Positions 37,301 to 46,042 of a stretch of 64,000 nt of DNA are shown here, one piece after another. Position numbers and translations under genes: made by a program. This DNA comes from Streptomyces odonnellii (GTDB lineage Bacteria; Actinomycetota; Actinomycetes; Streptomycetales; Streptomycetaceae): NCBI RefSeq assembly GCF_000981895.1, contig NZ_LATD01000003.1, forward strand, positions 1-64,000, given 5' to 3'. The notes under the pieces are model-generated. The model searched no databases. It was not told the origin of the DNA and worked only from the letters and a program-made list of their open reading frames with translations. The stretch's first letter is position 1, and the number at the start of each line of letters is the position of its first letter.

Positions 37301-37465
37301 TTCAGCGCGGACGGGCTGACATACACACCGGTGGGAGCCCTGCGGGTCAGGAGCCGTACCGGCACGCTGACCGCCAAGGGCGGCGCGCGCTATGTGGCAC
37401 TCGCCGTCGGTGAGCGGGGTACGCACGATGCCCGGGTGGTCTCACTGTCGGTGCTCGCTCCGTAG
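34301..37465 (+). CDS. Secreted discoidin-domain protein, putative polysaccharide-active enzyme
   Basis: This 1054-residue protein has a Tat signal (ELNRRRFAQLAGLTA, cleavage after GPASA-type sequence). A long helical N-terminal half follows, with repeated Trp/Asn motifs (LFFDTTFQLYFVLAARLLWD, NGLNGGHVGDTKLEEMG), resembling an (alpha/alpha) toroid. Then come beta domains and two F5/8-type-C carbohydrate-binding modules, at about 640-770 (AVDGDLTTRWAV) and 930 to the end (AVDGDPHTSWNP). I cannot name a CAZy class. ATG 34301 has CAGGAGGTGC directly upstream; the start at 34253 would precede the operator. A LacI operator suggests sugar-controlled expression. Confidence 0.88.
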   Translation: MRVTHQPAELNRRRFAQLAGLTAALTAVPLSLAEAGPASAADRHKQAPRSAPPDDVAAAYHQALLTHTRWSETQWDAAKGYYTAKDFGFAVVLGHALLLTRGTYDAERAGIDKETLRSRTLATLTHFAASNRLTGGSEWGRTLFFDTTFQLYFVLAARLLWDQLDDTTRTNIDTIVRSQAAYTTALGTANDPASGGWTPNGLNGGHVGDTKLEEMGVYAQSLAPGLAWAADDPRHAAWSDAFGRWSRNEAGLPVADRANPALVDGVAISDNTAQNLYDTFIVENHNSFGPHYQAELWRTSGRNAAHFITAGRPLPQVLTAQPNAGPLWDTLLTVMSDAGEPLMPMVNDREYLYGRDVIPIAFLAQVLGDRAAARSEAALAERLAAYQAYAPAYRLTKFSGEPKYEPEARAEVAISYLLHEWRAGQGAAVRPLTDAELFARASGVKDFGTGPGLVAHQSPAAWAATVSKPGFVKFCWQPAHDDWLFALSGSTPMFLPSIAGSVTTRNIATYSRVRDGFDGIATVFTLSTGYAGFTTLPSGDVVYATGGTAAGEGHIEVRNLTMPGIAGLDGSRTYTTAEGSVSVAAKDAGTAPPSTTGRTDDLVLTRVSYRHLRVQGISPDPRYGYSLYAVEVRDGADGADLARGGTATASSADTGKGAPLAVDGDLTTRWAVSVADRPKADSWLAVDLGEARSFDRVTLRWEAAAGRGYVVQGSADGKAWTDLVRYPRPDLTSGGGWVAVDGRAGFVVRGAKNPLTVSGDILVLSDGPAEPIVVEGYVGGSASDVKAAAARPAPVAAAAAVKASVAGGHLSLFNLSAAAVKTTVSVAQDTRTLLLYAGTQTVTATGTDYVAELAAASAAIAPARFTLRSDTRSRVPAGVRVEVVDAATVVFSGPSCRLVLTAPGGRSVRVDVRRGRTERVSVPGVTGYPLPDLALGRVTFPTTPLPSGMSDPAGAVDGDPHTSWNPGTKGRMVVDLGAVVPVGEVRVSWTNGRIPTSRVEFSADGLTYTPVGALRVRSRTGTLTAKGGARYVALAVGERGTHDARVVSLSVLAP

Positions 37466-37491
37466 GCCCCCACGGACCATCCTCCGCGAAT

Positions 37492-37528
37492 GGGGTGGGC
37501 CCTCCCTGCGAAGAGGAGGGCCCACCCC
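37492..37528 (+). terminator. Strong terminator after discoidin gene
   Basis: GGGGTGGGCCCTCC (37492-37505) and GGAGGGCCCACCCC (37515-37528) form a perfect 14-bp stem with a nine-base loop, 27 bases past the stop. Confidence 0.9.
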
Positions 37529-37559
37529 GCTGCTTGGGTCCGTCGCCGGGGCATGAAGT

Positions 37560-37850
37560 GCTGGGCTATCGCGTAGGCCCGCGCGTTCGCGGTGTCGCCG
37601 CCGACCATCGTCGGGATATTGCTGATCACTTGACTGGGGTCCAGGGGCTCGACGAGCTGCACCGGGCAGTCGGCGCCCGTACCGCCCGCACGTCCGAGGT
37701 ATCAGCGGAACCGTCCGCCAAGTAGTGGCGCAGCAAGCACTGGAGCGCCTGCCGACGCTGCTCACGGCCCAGCGAGGTAAGGGCCTGCCGCCGGGCGAAG
37801 GCCTTGACCGGGCCGAGGTAGTGGTAGCCGCCGGGACCGTTCTCCACCAC
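37560..37850 (-). pseudogene. NB-ARC-like winged-helix and SnoaL-like scraps
   Basis: Two minus-strand pieces in different frames: VVENGPGGYHYLGPVKAFAR followed by EQRRQALQCLLRHYLA resembles the winged-helix region that follows NB-ARC ATPases. SQVISNIPTMVGGDTANARA with YAIAQHF resembles a SnoaL/NTF2-like core. Both are short and damaged, and their order is unnatural. Treat as debris. Confidence 0.3.
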
Positions 37851-37869
37851 GTGCAGGTCTACGACCTGG

Positions 37870-38191
37870 CTGCGGACCGGCTCGCTGAACGTCGGTACGG
37901 ATCACGACACCGCAGCCTTGGCAATCAAATCGATCCGCCGTTGGTGGAACGGGCACGGGCGCCTCGACCATCCGCAGGGCGGGCGTCTGCCGATCACCGC
38001 CGATGCCTGCGGCTCCAACGGCTACCACCAGGGCCTTCAAGACCGAGCTGGCTCAAAGAACCATGTCCTGGCTGGCCGGTTGTCGGCGTCTGCACCGCCG
38101 CTACGAGCGCAAGGCCGACCACTTCCTCGCCTTCGTCGGCATTGCCGTAGCCCTCATCAGCTATCGCCGATTGGAGAGGGAGAACGACTGA
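37870..38191 (+). pseudogene. Composite ISAzo13 / IS5 transposase remnant
   Basis: The first part reads NVGTDHDTAALAIKSIRRWW and GRLPITADACGSNGY, the DDE core of ISAzo13 transposases. At about 38050 it changes to RTMSWLAGCRRLHRRYERKA and VALISYRRL with a stop at 38191, the C-terminus of an IS5-type transposase. Two unrelated insertion sequences have thus been joined. Neither is complete. Confidence 0.7.
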
Positions 38192-38230
38192 CGCCCTGGG
38201 CTCGTCACACCCATCGGCCATGATCTCACC

Positions 38231-38662
38231 ATGAACGAAGACGTCTTCTGGCAGCTCGTTGAAGAATGCCGGTCCACAACTGCCGATCCCGAGGGCGAAC
38301 AGCTCGCTGCTGCCCTGACAGCACGCTTGGTGAACGGGCCCACGTCTGACGTGATTGGCTTCGCCGAGCAGCTCTCCTGGGCTCTGTACAGGTTGGACCG
38401 CAAGGAGTACGGCGAAGGACTGTCGGGCGATGCGTTCCTCTACACCCGGGCTGCCGTCGTCGCCGCCGGCCGTGAGGAATACGAGAACGTACTTCGATGC
38501 CCAGACAGGTTCGTGCCGTACGCCAGCGATCTCGTCTGGGCCGAGGCCCTGCTCTATGTACCTGACAAGGCGTACGAGCACATCACTGGCGAGGAATGGG
38601 ACCGTAGTACCCACTACAGCTACGAGTCGTATTCCAACACAGCGGGGTGGGCTGGCGCATAG
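38231..38662 (+). CDS. DUF4240 domain-containing protein
   Basis: The 143-residue protein begins MNEDVFWQLVEECRSTTADP, contains WALYRLDRKEYGEGLSGDAF and LYTRAAVVAAGREEYENVL, and ends with HYSYESYSNTAGW. This matches DUF4240, small acidic proteins common in Streptomyces and often next to toxins or IS debris; some may be immunity proteins. Alone between two transposase remnants, so co-transcription cannot be judged. Confidence 0.88.
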   Translation: MNEDVFWQLVEECRSTTADPEGEQLAAALTARLVNGPTSDVIGFAEQLSWALYRLDRKEYGEGLSGDAFLYTRAAVVAAGREEYENVLRCPDRFVPYASDLVWAEALLYVPDKAYEHITGEEWDRSTHYSYESYSNTAGWAGA

Positions 38663-38689
38663 CTCCCAGCGGGTACTCCTGCCGCACCA

Positions 38690-38920
38690 TTAGAAGCGAC
38701 CTCTTAAAGAGTATATTGTGCGGGGTTAGCTGGCGTAACGTCAGGTTGGTGTGCCAGTACGCTGCCAGCAGGAGCAGCCGGTCTTCCGGCGGAAGCCCCC
38801 ACGGTCGGCCTCGCCAAGTGGTGTCGGCGCCTTCGCGTCGCAGCGCACGCACCACAAGGTTGAACTGGCGTGGAGCCACGCCAGTGAACGGGCTGTCCAG
38901 GATGGCTCTGAAGCCGTGAT
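38690..38920 (-). pseudogene. IS5 family transposase N-terminal fragment
   Basis: The minus strand reads SPFTGVAPRQFNLVVRALRR, WRGRPWGLPPEDRLLLLAAY and WHTNLTLRQLTPHNI, matching the start of IS5-type transposases (the RGRPW and Y/W-xTNLT motifs). The catalytic core is absent and the frame is lost after about 38690. Confidence 0.65.
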
Positions 38921-38973
38921 CACACCATGCACGACAGAGATCATTTACGCCCGGCACCAGCCGGGGAGCAATC

Positions 38974-39602
38974 TCAGCCGAGGAAGTCCTTCCAGAACGG
39001 CACGGACGCCTGCGGAGCCCAAGGAGCATCCTCGTCGACCTCGCCGAACTCACGGTCGATGTAGTCGGCCAGGTCGTGGCCGTAGCAGATCATGTCGATT
39101 CCCACACCGACATGACCGGGTGGCCCAGTGTGTCGCGACCCGCAGGGATGAAACGGTGCGCGTACACGGGAACGAGTCGTGGCGCTCGCGCAAGTACCGC
39201 TCGAGCCGCCTCCACAGCCTCCTCATCAGAGGCGGGACGCACCCCCAGGGCCGGATGCCAACTGCCATGAGCGACATCGCCCAGCACTTCTCGTACCGGC
39301 CACCCCAGCCGGTTGCGCAGGTCGTCTGGAGCAGCGTGCCGCCAGTCGGGCCACGGCTGCTGCCACGTTGCGTCTTCCTGAAGAGGTGAGGCGACCGGCA
39401 GCCCTGCCGCCAGGAAAGCACGATGCTCCGGGGAGAACTCGAACTCATAGGCCGCCTCGATCCGGCTGAACTCTTCCTCCGTGAGCCCTGGTGCCATCTC
39501 ACAGCAGCCCGCCTCCGCCAACCGCCGCGCGGCCTCCGCACCCAGCCAAGCGCCATCAAAGTCGATCACTCCGGCACCGTACACACACTGCTCGCACGGC
39601 AT
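38974..39602 (-). pseudogene. SMI1/KNR4 (SUKH) family protein with one frameshift
   Basis: The frame from 39602 encodes PGLTEEEFSRIEAAYEFEFS, PEHRAFLAAGLPVASPL, the SUKH start, and runs to GHPVMSVWEST with a stop near 39090. In the neighbouring frame the protein continues GIDMICYGHDLADYIDREFG and ends FWKDFLG with TGA at 38974-38976. A single base shift near 39108 separates the two. SUKH proteins are immunity proteins against polymorphic toxins; no toxin gene is next to it here. The full product would be about 208 residues. Confidence 0.75.
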
Positions 39603-39943
39603 CGCGTCTATTCGAGCCCCGACGCGGTCCTCCAGGTCATTGCGGGACAGCCGTTAATCAGACAGCCGACCACATGGATCAACGAGTTCATGGCCTACGA
39701 GGGGGTACCCCAGCCAGGTACCGGGTCACCGACGTCGTGCGCGGCGAAGAAGTCCGCGACTTCGGCGCGGACAGAGCCTTGAAACCCCACCCCTCGCTCA
39801 GGGATGGGCCAGACCTGCTCGCCCGGATTCCCCACTTGCAGGACGCCCAACTGCGGGAGGACTGCGGCTCCCCCGATCCGCTCCTGTCAGCCAGGCGTTT
39901 TCCCGCGTGACGGTTCGGCCCGCCAGGCGGTAGAACCCTGCGT
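39603..39943. other. Unassigned stretch with coding-like scrap
   Basis: A plus-strand run reading PDAVLQVIAGQPLIRQPTTW and INEFMAYEGVPQPGTG (about 39615-39730) looks coding-derived but I do not recognise it, and it continues into low-complexity sequence. No start or promoter is evident. Confidence 0.25.
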
Positions 39944-40471
39944 GTGACCGTCTTCTACTGCTCCAAGTGCGGGACCGCGCTCACCGGGGACCTGGTGGCT
40001 CTGCCCGCCGTCCCGGACATCGACGACCCGGACAACGGCCGGGACAAGAAGACCGGGCTTGCCCGCTCGGCTGTCCCCTGCGGGCACTACGCCATCGACC
40101 CCGACCCGTGGGGCGCCCCCTTCGTCCCGGCCGCCCCACCCCACCGGCACACCCGTCGCTCGGGCCGGGAGCTGCTACGGCCCGACAGTTGGACCACCGT
40201 CTCCGCGGGCCAGCGCGACAGCGTCATCGTCCATCCCGAAGACGTCCTGCCCCGCCTCACCGCCTTCACGCGCGGGAACAACTGGACCGGATGTTGCGGC
40301 TCCACGGGCGCGCACGGTCCCAACCTGGCGCGCGCGTGCGGCTCACGCCTCGCCACCTGGGCCGCCGATTGCCTGGGCCCCAATGAACTTCACCTCGACC
40401 CCGTCCGCATCTACGCCTGGCATCAGGGCGGATCCGCCGGGCACGCCCTTGACGATGAGGAACGACCGTGA
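39944..40471 (+). CDS. Conserved Cys-rich actinomycete protein
   Basis: A 175-residue protein from GTG 39944. It starts VFYCSKCGTALTGDLVALP, has AVPCGHYAIDPDPWGAPFVP, a SVIVHPEDVLPRL segment, GCCGSTGAHGPNLARACG and LGPNELHLDPVRIY. The CxxC and later Cys groups suggest zinc binding. It belongs to a conserved Streptomyces family of unknown function that recurs near SUKH/DUF4240-type genes. No signal peptide. Confidence 0.8.
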   Translation: MTVFYCSKCGTALTGDLVALPAVPDIDDPDNGRDKKTGLARSAVPCGHYAIDPDPWGAPFVPAAPPHRHTRRSGRELLRPDSWTTVSAGQRDSVIVHPEDVLPRLTAFTRGNNWTGCCGSTGAHGPNLARACGSRLATWAADCLGPNELHLDPVRIYAWHQGGSAGHALDDEERP

Positions 40472-40659
40472 CCGTTCCAAGTGGGAGACTCAGGCACACC
40501 GCCCTGACAGGTCAACGAAAATGGGGAAGGAAGAGCGGGCCTGGGGATTTTCACGAAGCCTCATCTGCAGTACAGGTGTCGCTGCCGACGTTGGTGTGAA
40601 CGCAGAGTGCGGAGTGTGGGAATGCCCGTTCAGCACGGCCTACGTATGGGTGCTGCAAA

Positions 40660-41020
40660 AGAAGACCGTCCGTTGAACCCGCTGTCACGAGTTCCCCGGA
40701 TGCACTGCATCGCGTCAAGCAGGGACATGAGCTGGGTGACATGGTGGCGGTCTCCGCTGGTCCGAGAAACGGCCAGTAGCGTCCCGTACCCCACTGCAGC
40801 CTATGCGTGCGGCTGGCACATCGGCCCACCTCACGCCTTTGCACAGCATGTTGACAATCCCGCGAAGAGCCGCCCGGTCGTCCACAGGCAGACAGTCTGG
40901 ATAGCAACGACACGGCGGACGAGGCAGGGACAACGGGGCCATGCGCTCCCATAGGTCATCAGAGACAAGATCATCTGAAGCCCGCAGGACCGTGCCGCCA
41001 TGCAGCCCAACTGTCAAGTC
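40660..41020 (-). pseudogene. IS5 family transposase remnant
   Basis: The minus strand reads LVSDDLWERMAPLSLPRPP, PVDDRAALRGIVNMLCKGVR and WADVPAARIGCSGV, the N-terminal HTH of an IS5 transposase. The frame then shifts to TSGDRHHVTQLMSLLDAMQC and IRGTRDS, equivalent to the region after the first Asp. The catalytic core between them is lost. Confidence 0.7.
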
Positions 41021-41130
41021 CCGCAGTGGAACTCGTTCTGGCGAAGCCACCCATCACCCACCCCTCCGCCGGATCAGACTTGAGCACGGGTGCTCATGCG
41101 CATCGCCATCAGCCACAGCATCCTGCACCC

Positions 41131-41529
41131 ATGGCTGACCCCCTTGCAACCCCCGAACGCTGGCGCCCCTGGTCACACAGAACACGCCTGGGCGTGGACA
41201 TCGCCCTGGCGATGTCACTGTTCTTGTTGGAGATCGCGTGGCTCGCGCTGGACTCGATATACGGCTTCGGCCTGGAAGTATGGGCAGCGCAAGGCGACCA
41301 AGCACGGATCGACGCGGCCGGCCTCGCGCATCTCGGGCGGGTACGGATGCTGCTGATCGCCGCACTCATCCTGGCAGTTCTCGCGGGAATCTTCCGTGCC
41401 CGCTGGACAGCAACCGCACAGCTGCTGGCGGCCCTCCTGGCAGGCGGAGTGCTGGTGGCCGCGCAGCAAGAGTGGGACAATAGCCATTCTCTGTCACCCG
41501 CGTGCGTCCGCTATAGTGCGAACTGCTGA
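41131..41529 (+). CDS. Small membrane protein, possibly DUF6234
   Basis: The 132-residue product from ATG 41131 has a charged N-terminus (ERWRPWSHRTRLG) and three predicted membrane helices: ALAMSLFLLEIAWLAL, RMLLIAALILAVLAGI and LLAALLAGGVLVAA. The arrangement resembles DUF6234 proteins of Streptomyces, but I cannot confirm the match. No operon partners. Confidence 0.6.
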   Translation: MADPLATPERWRPWSHRTRLGVDIALAMSLFLLEIAWLALDSIYGFGLEVWAAQGDQARIDAAGLAHLGRVRMLLIAALILAVLAGIFRARWTATAQLLAALLAGGVLVAAQQEWDNSHSLSPACVRYSANC

Positions 41530-41741
41530 GACAGCCGGGCACGGATCGTGCCGCGCTGTCGCTTGCCGCCGACGTATTGCGGAACCACTGCACACCTACG
41601 TGTGAGACCCAGTGCCGTCTCCCTGCCGTCTACCCGGCGATCCGCCTTCCCGCCCGCCCGCCAGGCCCCGCGCAGTCCCCGGGGTGAGGCGAGCAGGCGA
41701 GGCGTCTGGCGGGCGCGGGCGCCGCTCCGGCGCCGGCCGGG

Positions 41742-42671
41742 TCAGGTGAGCGTCAGTCCGTATGCGGTCAGCACCTCGTTGACCGGCTGCCAGTAGGTGA
41801 TGCCCGACGTGGTGCAGGAGGTGGTGCCGCCGGACAGCAGGCCGAGCGCCAGGCTTCCGGAGAAGGAGGCCGCTCCGCTGTCACCCGGGGCGGCGCAGGA
41901 GTTCGCGCGGAACAGTCCGTGGACGGCGCCGTTGGCGTAGTTGACGGACACGTTGACAGCCTGCACGGTGGCGGGCCGGCAGTTGTAACCGGCGATATTG
42001 AACGGCATCCCGACCCGGGGCTCGGCGGACCCGGTGATGTCGACCTCGTTCTGCCCGCACCGGACGGTGCCCGGCCGGGGAATCGTGGAGTTGTCGTACC
42101 GGACGACCCCGAAGTCGTTGCCCGGGTAGCTGGAGCCGACCGTGGGGCCGATGTAGGTGGTGAGCGACGAGTCCAGGTACCAGTGGCTCACGTCGTTGGT
42201 GCAGTGTCCCGCGGTGACGAAGTAGTCCTGGCCGTTGTAGACCGTGTTGAAGCCGAGCGAGGCCCTCGTGTCGAACCCGTAGATGTACTCGCCGCCCTTT
42301 ACGAACGGCGTCATCTCACCGGCGGGCTTCCGCAGTTCGGCGGCGGTGGCCAGCTCGCCGGGGATCCGCTCGAACTTCAACGCGGCGGCCAGCCTGCCCG
42401 CGGTGCGCCGGATGTGTCCGATCTCCTGGTCGGAGACCGTCTCGTCCACCGACACCAGCACCTTGCCGGTCGCCGGGTCCGCGCTCCACGCCGTGCCCAC
42501 GACGTCCGCCTCCAGCACGGCTCCCCGCACTGTGTTCAGCTCCGCGACGCTGAACGTACCGGCCGTGGTCCGGCCGCTCGCCGGGCTGGGCGCCAGTATC
42601 CCGGCGGCCAGTGCTGTCAGTACCCCCACGACCGCTGCCGATCTGACGCGGGTGGCAAGCCTATTCCTCAT
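41742..42671 (-). CDS. Secreted S1 (streptogrisin-like) serine protease
   Basis: A 309-residue preproprotein: Sec signal peptide (SAAVVGVLTALAAGI), a pro-region of about 90 residues, then an S1 chymotrypsin-type domain. The triad is visible: His156 in VTAGHC, Asp186 in NDFGVV and Ser265 in APGDSGA, with paired Cys around His156 and Ser265. The self-cleaved pro-peptide is a feature of streptogrisins. ATG 42671 has GAGGAGGCGCAC before it. Stand-alone gene, likely secreted for nutrient acquisition. Confidence 0.93.
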   Translation of the reverse strand: MRNRLATRVRSAAVVGVLTALAAGILAPSPASGRTTAGTFSVAELNTVRGAVLEADVVGTAWSADPATGKVLVSVDETVSDQEIGHIRRTAGRLAAALKFERIPGELATAAELRKPAGEMTPFVKGGEYIYGFDTRASLGFNTVYNGQDYFVTAGHCTNDVSHWYLDSSLTTYIGPTVGSSYPGNDFGVVRYDNSTIPRPGTVRCGQNEVDITGSAEPRVGMPFNIAGYNCRPATVQAVNVSVNYANGAVHGLFRANSCAAPGDSGAASFSGSLALGLLSGGTTSCTTSGITYWQPVNEVLTAYGLTLT

Positions 42672-42945
42672 GTGCGCCTCCTCAGTTCGTACGATCACAC
42701 CCTGTAGCATTACATGTCCACGACAATCCATTCCCCGGTTCGCCCCGAGGTGCACCTGCACTCCCGGCAGGCGCCAGGCGGACGGGCCAACTGCCGCCGA
42801 GCGAGTGTCCACGGCCGTGGCCACCAGTTACGGCCATGGGACCGGGGAGCGGTGCCGGGCCCGGCTCGGCGCGAACTCCCCTGCCTGAAGCAGGCTGAGA
42901 GCGCCGCGCCGACTGTCGGCAAACTGCGGTTTCCTGGCCGGGAGT

Positions 42946-43138
42946 TCAGAGGTAGACGGCGCGGACGACGATGACCACCAGGATGTCTTCGCTGAGGTAG
43001 TAGCGGAGCACGACGTCGGCGACGACGACCTGGCGGCGGGTCCTCGTCCTTGTCGATTGGCGAGGAAGCCGCGCCGTACGGGCTGGCTGTGATGCCGCGC
43101 ACGCCGACGTCGAAGCGGCTGCGCAGCTCGGTGTCCAT
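42946..43138 (-). pseudogene. RelE/ParE-like small toxin remnant
   Basis: In two frames the minus strand encodes AAMDTELRSRFDVGVRGITA and GAASSPIDKDED, then VVLRYYLSEDILVVIVVRAV ending YL at the stop 42946-42948. The closing strands rich in Tyr and Val resemble RelE/ParE-type toxins or small nucleases. A frameshift near 43040 disrupts it, and the start and any antitoxin are not seen. The stretch between the protease promoter and this remnant contains nothing else recognisable. Confidence 0.35.
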
Positions 43139-43426
43139 GGCAGCGCGGGCCTTGTCGGCCGGTGCTCGTCACCGAGGCACCCTGGTTCTCAGCCACACCG
43201 TGCCACTTGCGGCAGCACGTCAGATGCGCCAGGTGCGGATGCGGTCGGCGGCATCAAGGGCGTCCCTGTTTCCGGCGTCGATGTCCCGGGCGCGGTCGAT
43301 GAGCACACCGTACGGGTGTCGATGCCTTCGCCTGCGGCGTTCTGGCGTTCGAGGGGCCAGATGAGTCCCAACCTCGAAGTCATGCGGCCCCGGCTGTCCT
43401 GGCAGCCCACCCGCTACCTTCCACAC

Positions 43427-44137
43427 ATGGAACGCGCCATCATCCTGAGCAGCCTCGCCGCGAGTGGAACTGACTTCAACCTGCAGCGACTCACCGAACT
43501 TGCCGCCGAACTCGGCATACCGGCCGCCGACCTTCTCGTTGTCGCAGGCCACCCGGTGCCAGCGGAACTTCTTCCTCCGAAGCGCGACGCCAGGGTCGTG
43601 AGGCAGTTCGCCTACCACGTCAGTTACTGCGACCACCTGCGGCTCGCTGCGCTGGAGGCTTTCGTTCGCTCGCTGCCCCGCGTCGCCACTCCAGAACCTC
43701 TCGTGAAACCAGCGTGGCCAGGCCGCCGTCCCGCCGAGACCAGGTTTGCCGCCGTGCTCGGCGCGCTGATCCGCAATCGCGGCTTTGGCATCGGCGAACT
43801 GCCTTTCATGGGACTGTCCCACAGCACGCTGCACAGCATGGTGTGGCGGTGGGACCCGAGTCCGCACCGCCGACAGCAGCTATCTGCCGTAGCAGGTCCG
43901 CTGGGCTGGACCCTGCCTGATCTCTTCGCGGTCGCGGATGAGCCGTACTCGGAGGAACTCCGCCCGATGCTGCACTGCCACCACCTCGGGCGGGTCTTCG
44001 CGGCGGCCGTCCCCTTGACCATCGCTCAGCTGATCGAAAGTTCGGAGAAAGCGGATCAACTGAGCGTGCGTGAGGACTACGGCGTATGGCAGCCCGTCTC
44101 GCAGGGCTTTGCCGAGGAGTGCCCGGACTTCCCCTGA
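43427..44137 (+). CDS. Uncharacterised protein with XRE-like helical halves
   Basis: The 236-residue protein contains LQRLTELAAELGIPAADLLV and VAGHPVP, then a second similar pattern (AVAGPLGWTLPDLFAVADEP) after a middle part with FAAVLGALIRNRGFGIGELP. These repeated leucine-alanine helices with LGIPAADLL resemble degenerate HTH_3/XRE-like domains seen in some Streptomyces proteins. No catalytic motif or signal. ATG 43427 was chosen because conserved-looking sequence starts there; in-frame starts upstream to 43316 are possible. Function unknown. Confidence 0.65.
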   Translation: MERAIILSSLAASGTDFNLQRLTELAAELGIPAADLLVVAGHPVPAELLPPKRDARVVRQFAYHVSYCDHLRLAALEAFVRSLPRVATPEPLVKPAWPGRRPAETRFAAVLGALIRNRGFGIGELPFMGLSHSTLHSMVWRWDPSPHRRQQLSAVAGPLGWTLPDLFAVADEPYSEELRPMLHCHHLGRVFAAAVPLTIAQLIESSEKADQLSVREDYGVWQPVSQGFAEECPDFP

Positions 44138-44401
44138 CAGCAAGGACTGCCTTGGTGCCTTCTGGCATGGTCGGGCGCTCCTTCGCAGGTTGTCCGCGCC
44201 AGGCAATGATTGCCCCCGGCTGTCGACGTCCGCCGAGCTCGCGCTGATCACTCGGCGCGAGCCCATTTCGACTCGGCCGCGAATAGGCGACGCCTGAACA
44301 TGCGGGCTCATCAGTCCCGGGGGCCATGTTTCCCGAGGCCGTTGGCAGCCGGAGGTCGAGCTTGCCGATGATCAAGAACAAGACAGCCGCCGAGACGACA
44401 T

Positions 44402-44812
44402 GTGTCCGGCCGGCATCCTACAGTCGATCAAGAACCTTCCCTGCACTGCGCAGTACCGCACCAGCCGACCGCGGGCGACACCTTCGAAGTCCCGTGCGGC
44501 GGCTGCGAGCGCACCGACCAGTTCTACCTCCAGGTCATCGACCGCGATCTCGGCTCGCTCTTCGACCTGACCAACGCCAGCTGCGGCGCCGCTACCATCG
44601 AGAATGTCGCCGACGAAGCCCAGGAGCCGATCGGCACACAGGAAGCCACCAGCTTCGTCGACCTCTACGACTCCTCCCGGAACCCGGCGTCTGCGACGCC
44701 GACAAGTGGACGGAAGACTTCATCACCGCCCCTGGCCAACTGTCCTTCATACACCCCAACGCCCTCAGTCACCGCAACGCCGCAGGCTCTGGCGCAGCCG
44801 GTCCGGCGGTGA
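44402..44812 (+). pseudogene. Possible degraded small protein
   Basis: The frame has a coding-like core, DTFEVPCGGCERTDQFYLQV with GSLFDLTNASCGAA and a CxxC pair, but its flanks are low-complexity and start and end look wrong. I do not recognise it. The surrounding 44138-45046 shows no other supportable gene. Confidence 0.25.
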
Positions 44813-45046
44813 GTGCGGTCGGACAGCTCGGCCGCCGGTCGTCGGCGTCCGCCGCCGCGTATGACCGGCGCCCGGTGGTCCCGCGGGCTCATGCCTGAGA
44901 TTGAGTAGCCCGTTACTCACGACGCGGCATGGCCTCGAACAGTATTTTCTCAATGCCGCGCGTGGCGCATGGAAGTGATTCCCCCTGATTCACGCGAAAC
45001 GCGCTGCGCGGCAGTCTGCCGACAGGATTGAAGGAGAGGTTCAGCC

Positions 45047-45649
45047 CTGGACATCCTGAGGGAATCCGAGAACTCGCCCACGCGGAATGAAACCGAGTTG
45101 TCGGGCAGAAGGTCCTTTCTCGTCAAGACGCTTGGGGTGACCGCCGGTCTGGTCGGAGCCACGGCGGCGACCGGCGCCCTTGCCACCCCCGCTTCCGCCA
45201 AGCCCGCCGGGGCCCAGGCGACCCAGACGAGCTGGGCTTTCTGCTCGAAGTGTTTCGTGATGCACTTCTGGGGCTACAAGCCGAACTACGGAGTCTGCCC
45301 GACCGGCGGCGGGCACACCGCGCAGGGATACAACTTCAACCTTCCCCACAGCCTGCCGGAAACCTCGACCGCGCAGGCCAATTGGCGCTTCTGCCAGAAG
45401 TGTTTCTCCATGTTTTTCTGGGGTTACCCGACCGACGGCGTCTGCCCGGCCGGCGGTCCGCACAGTGCCCAGGGATTCAACTTCACCCTCCCGCACGATG
45501 TGCCTGCGAATTTGTATTCCCAGAACGACTGGCGCTTCTGCCAGAAGTGCTTCTCCATGTTCTTCTGGGGTTACCCGACCGACGGCGTCTGCAAGGCCGG
45601 CGGTGCCCACAGCGCCCAGGGATTCAACTTCGTCCTTCCGCATCTGTAG
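45047..45649 (+). CDS. Tat-exported protein with three Cys-rich repeats, CTG start
   Basis: After a Tat signal (SGRRSFLVKTLGVTAGLVG, cleavage after ATPASA) the mature part has three repeats of about 48 residues. Each reads roughly W-x-FC-x-KCF-x-M-x-FWGY, then GVCxxGGxHxAQGxNFxLPH. Repeats two and three are nearly identical. Each has three Cys, so metal binding or disulfides are likely. The strong AGGAGAGG at 45032-45039 lies seven bases from CTG 45047, while TTG 45098 has no ribosome site, so CTG is the best start (200 residues). The role is unknown; an extracellular structural or binding protein is inferred. Confidence 0.8.
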   Translation: MDILRESENSPTRNETELSGRRSFLVKTLGVTAGLVGATAATGALATPASAKPAGAQATQTSWAFCSKCFVMHFWGYKPNYGVCPTGGGHTAQGYNFNLPHSLPETSTAQANWRFCQKCFSMFFWGYPTDGVCPAGGPHSAQGFNFTLPHDVPANLYSQNDWRFCQKCFSMFFWGYPTDGVCKAGGAHSAQGFNFVLPHL

Positions 45650-45833
45650 GAACACGTCCCGGCGAGTCCGCCCTCCGTGGAAAAAGGAGAACCGGCCGTT
45701 TCGGGGAGCAGGGGTGGTCGACGGCAACGCCGCAAGGCGCGGCCCACCGCGGCTGCGGCTGATATCACTGCGGGCAGACGAGCCCAGCAAGATCCGCCGG
45801 ACAGGACGTAGTACTGCACTTGCGGTTGAGGTG

Positions 45834-45866
45834 ACGAGGTCACAGCTTTACGGGCTGTGACCTCGT
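45834..45866. terminator. Perfect 13-bp hairpin
   Basis: ACGAGGTCACAGC (45834-45846) and GCTGTGACCTCGT (45854-45866) pair perfectly around a seven-base loop. It could terminate the repeat-protein gene or the minus-strand pair ending at 46043. Confidence 0.7.
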
Positions 45867-46042
45867 TGCCTGTACTGGCCCTGGCGGGCTTGGTGTTGTG
45901 GGCGTCGGCCGGTTGGAACAGCGTTGGGGCGGCCGTTGGAGGGGCGAGGTCGTCCCTGGTCACCCTCGCGCGCTGGTCCGGGCGGGGCTGCTGCCTCCGC
46001 CTGGGCGGCCGTTGAAGCGGGCCGCTGTCCACAACTGGGTGG

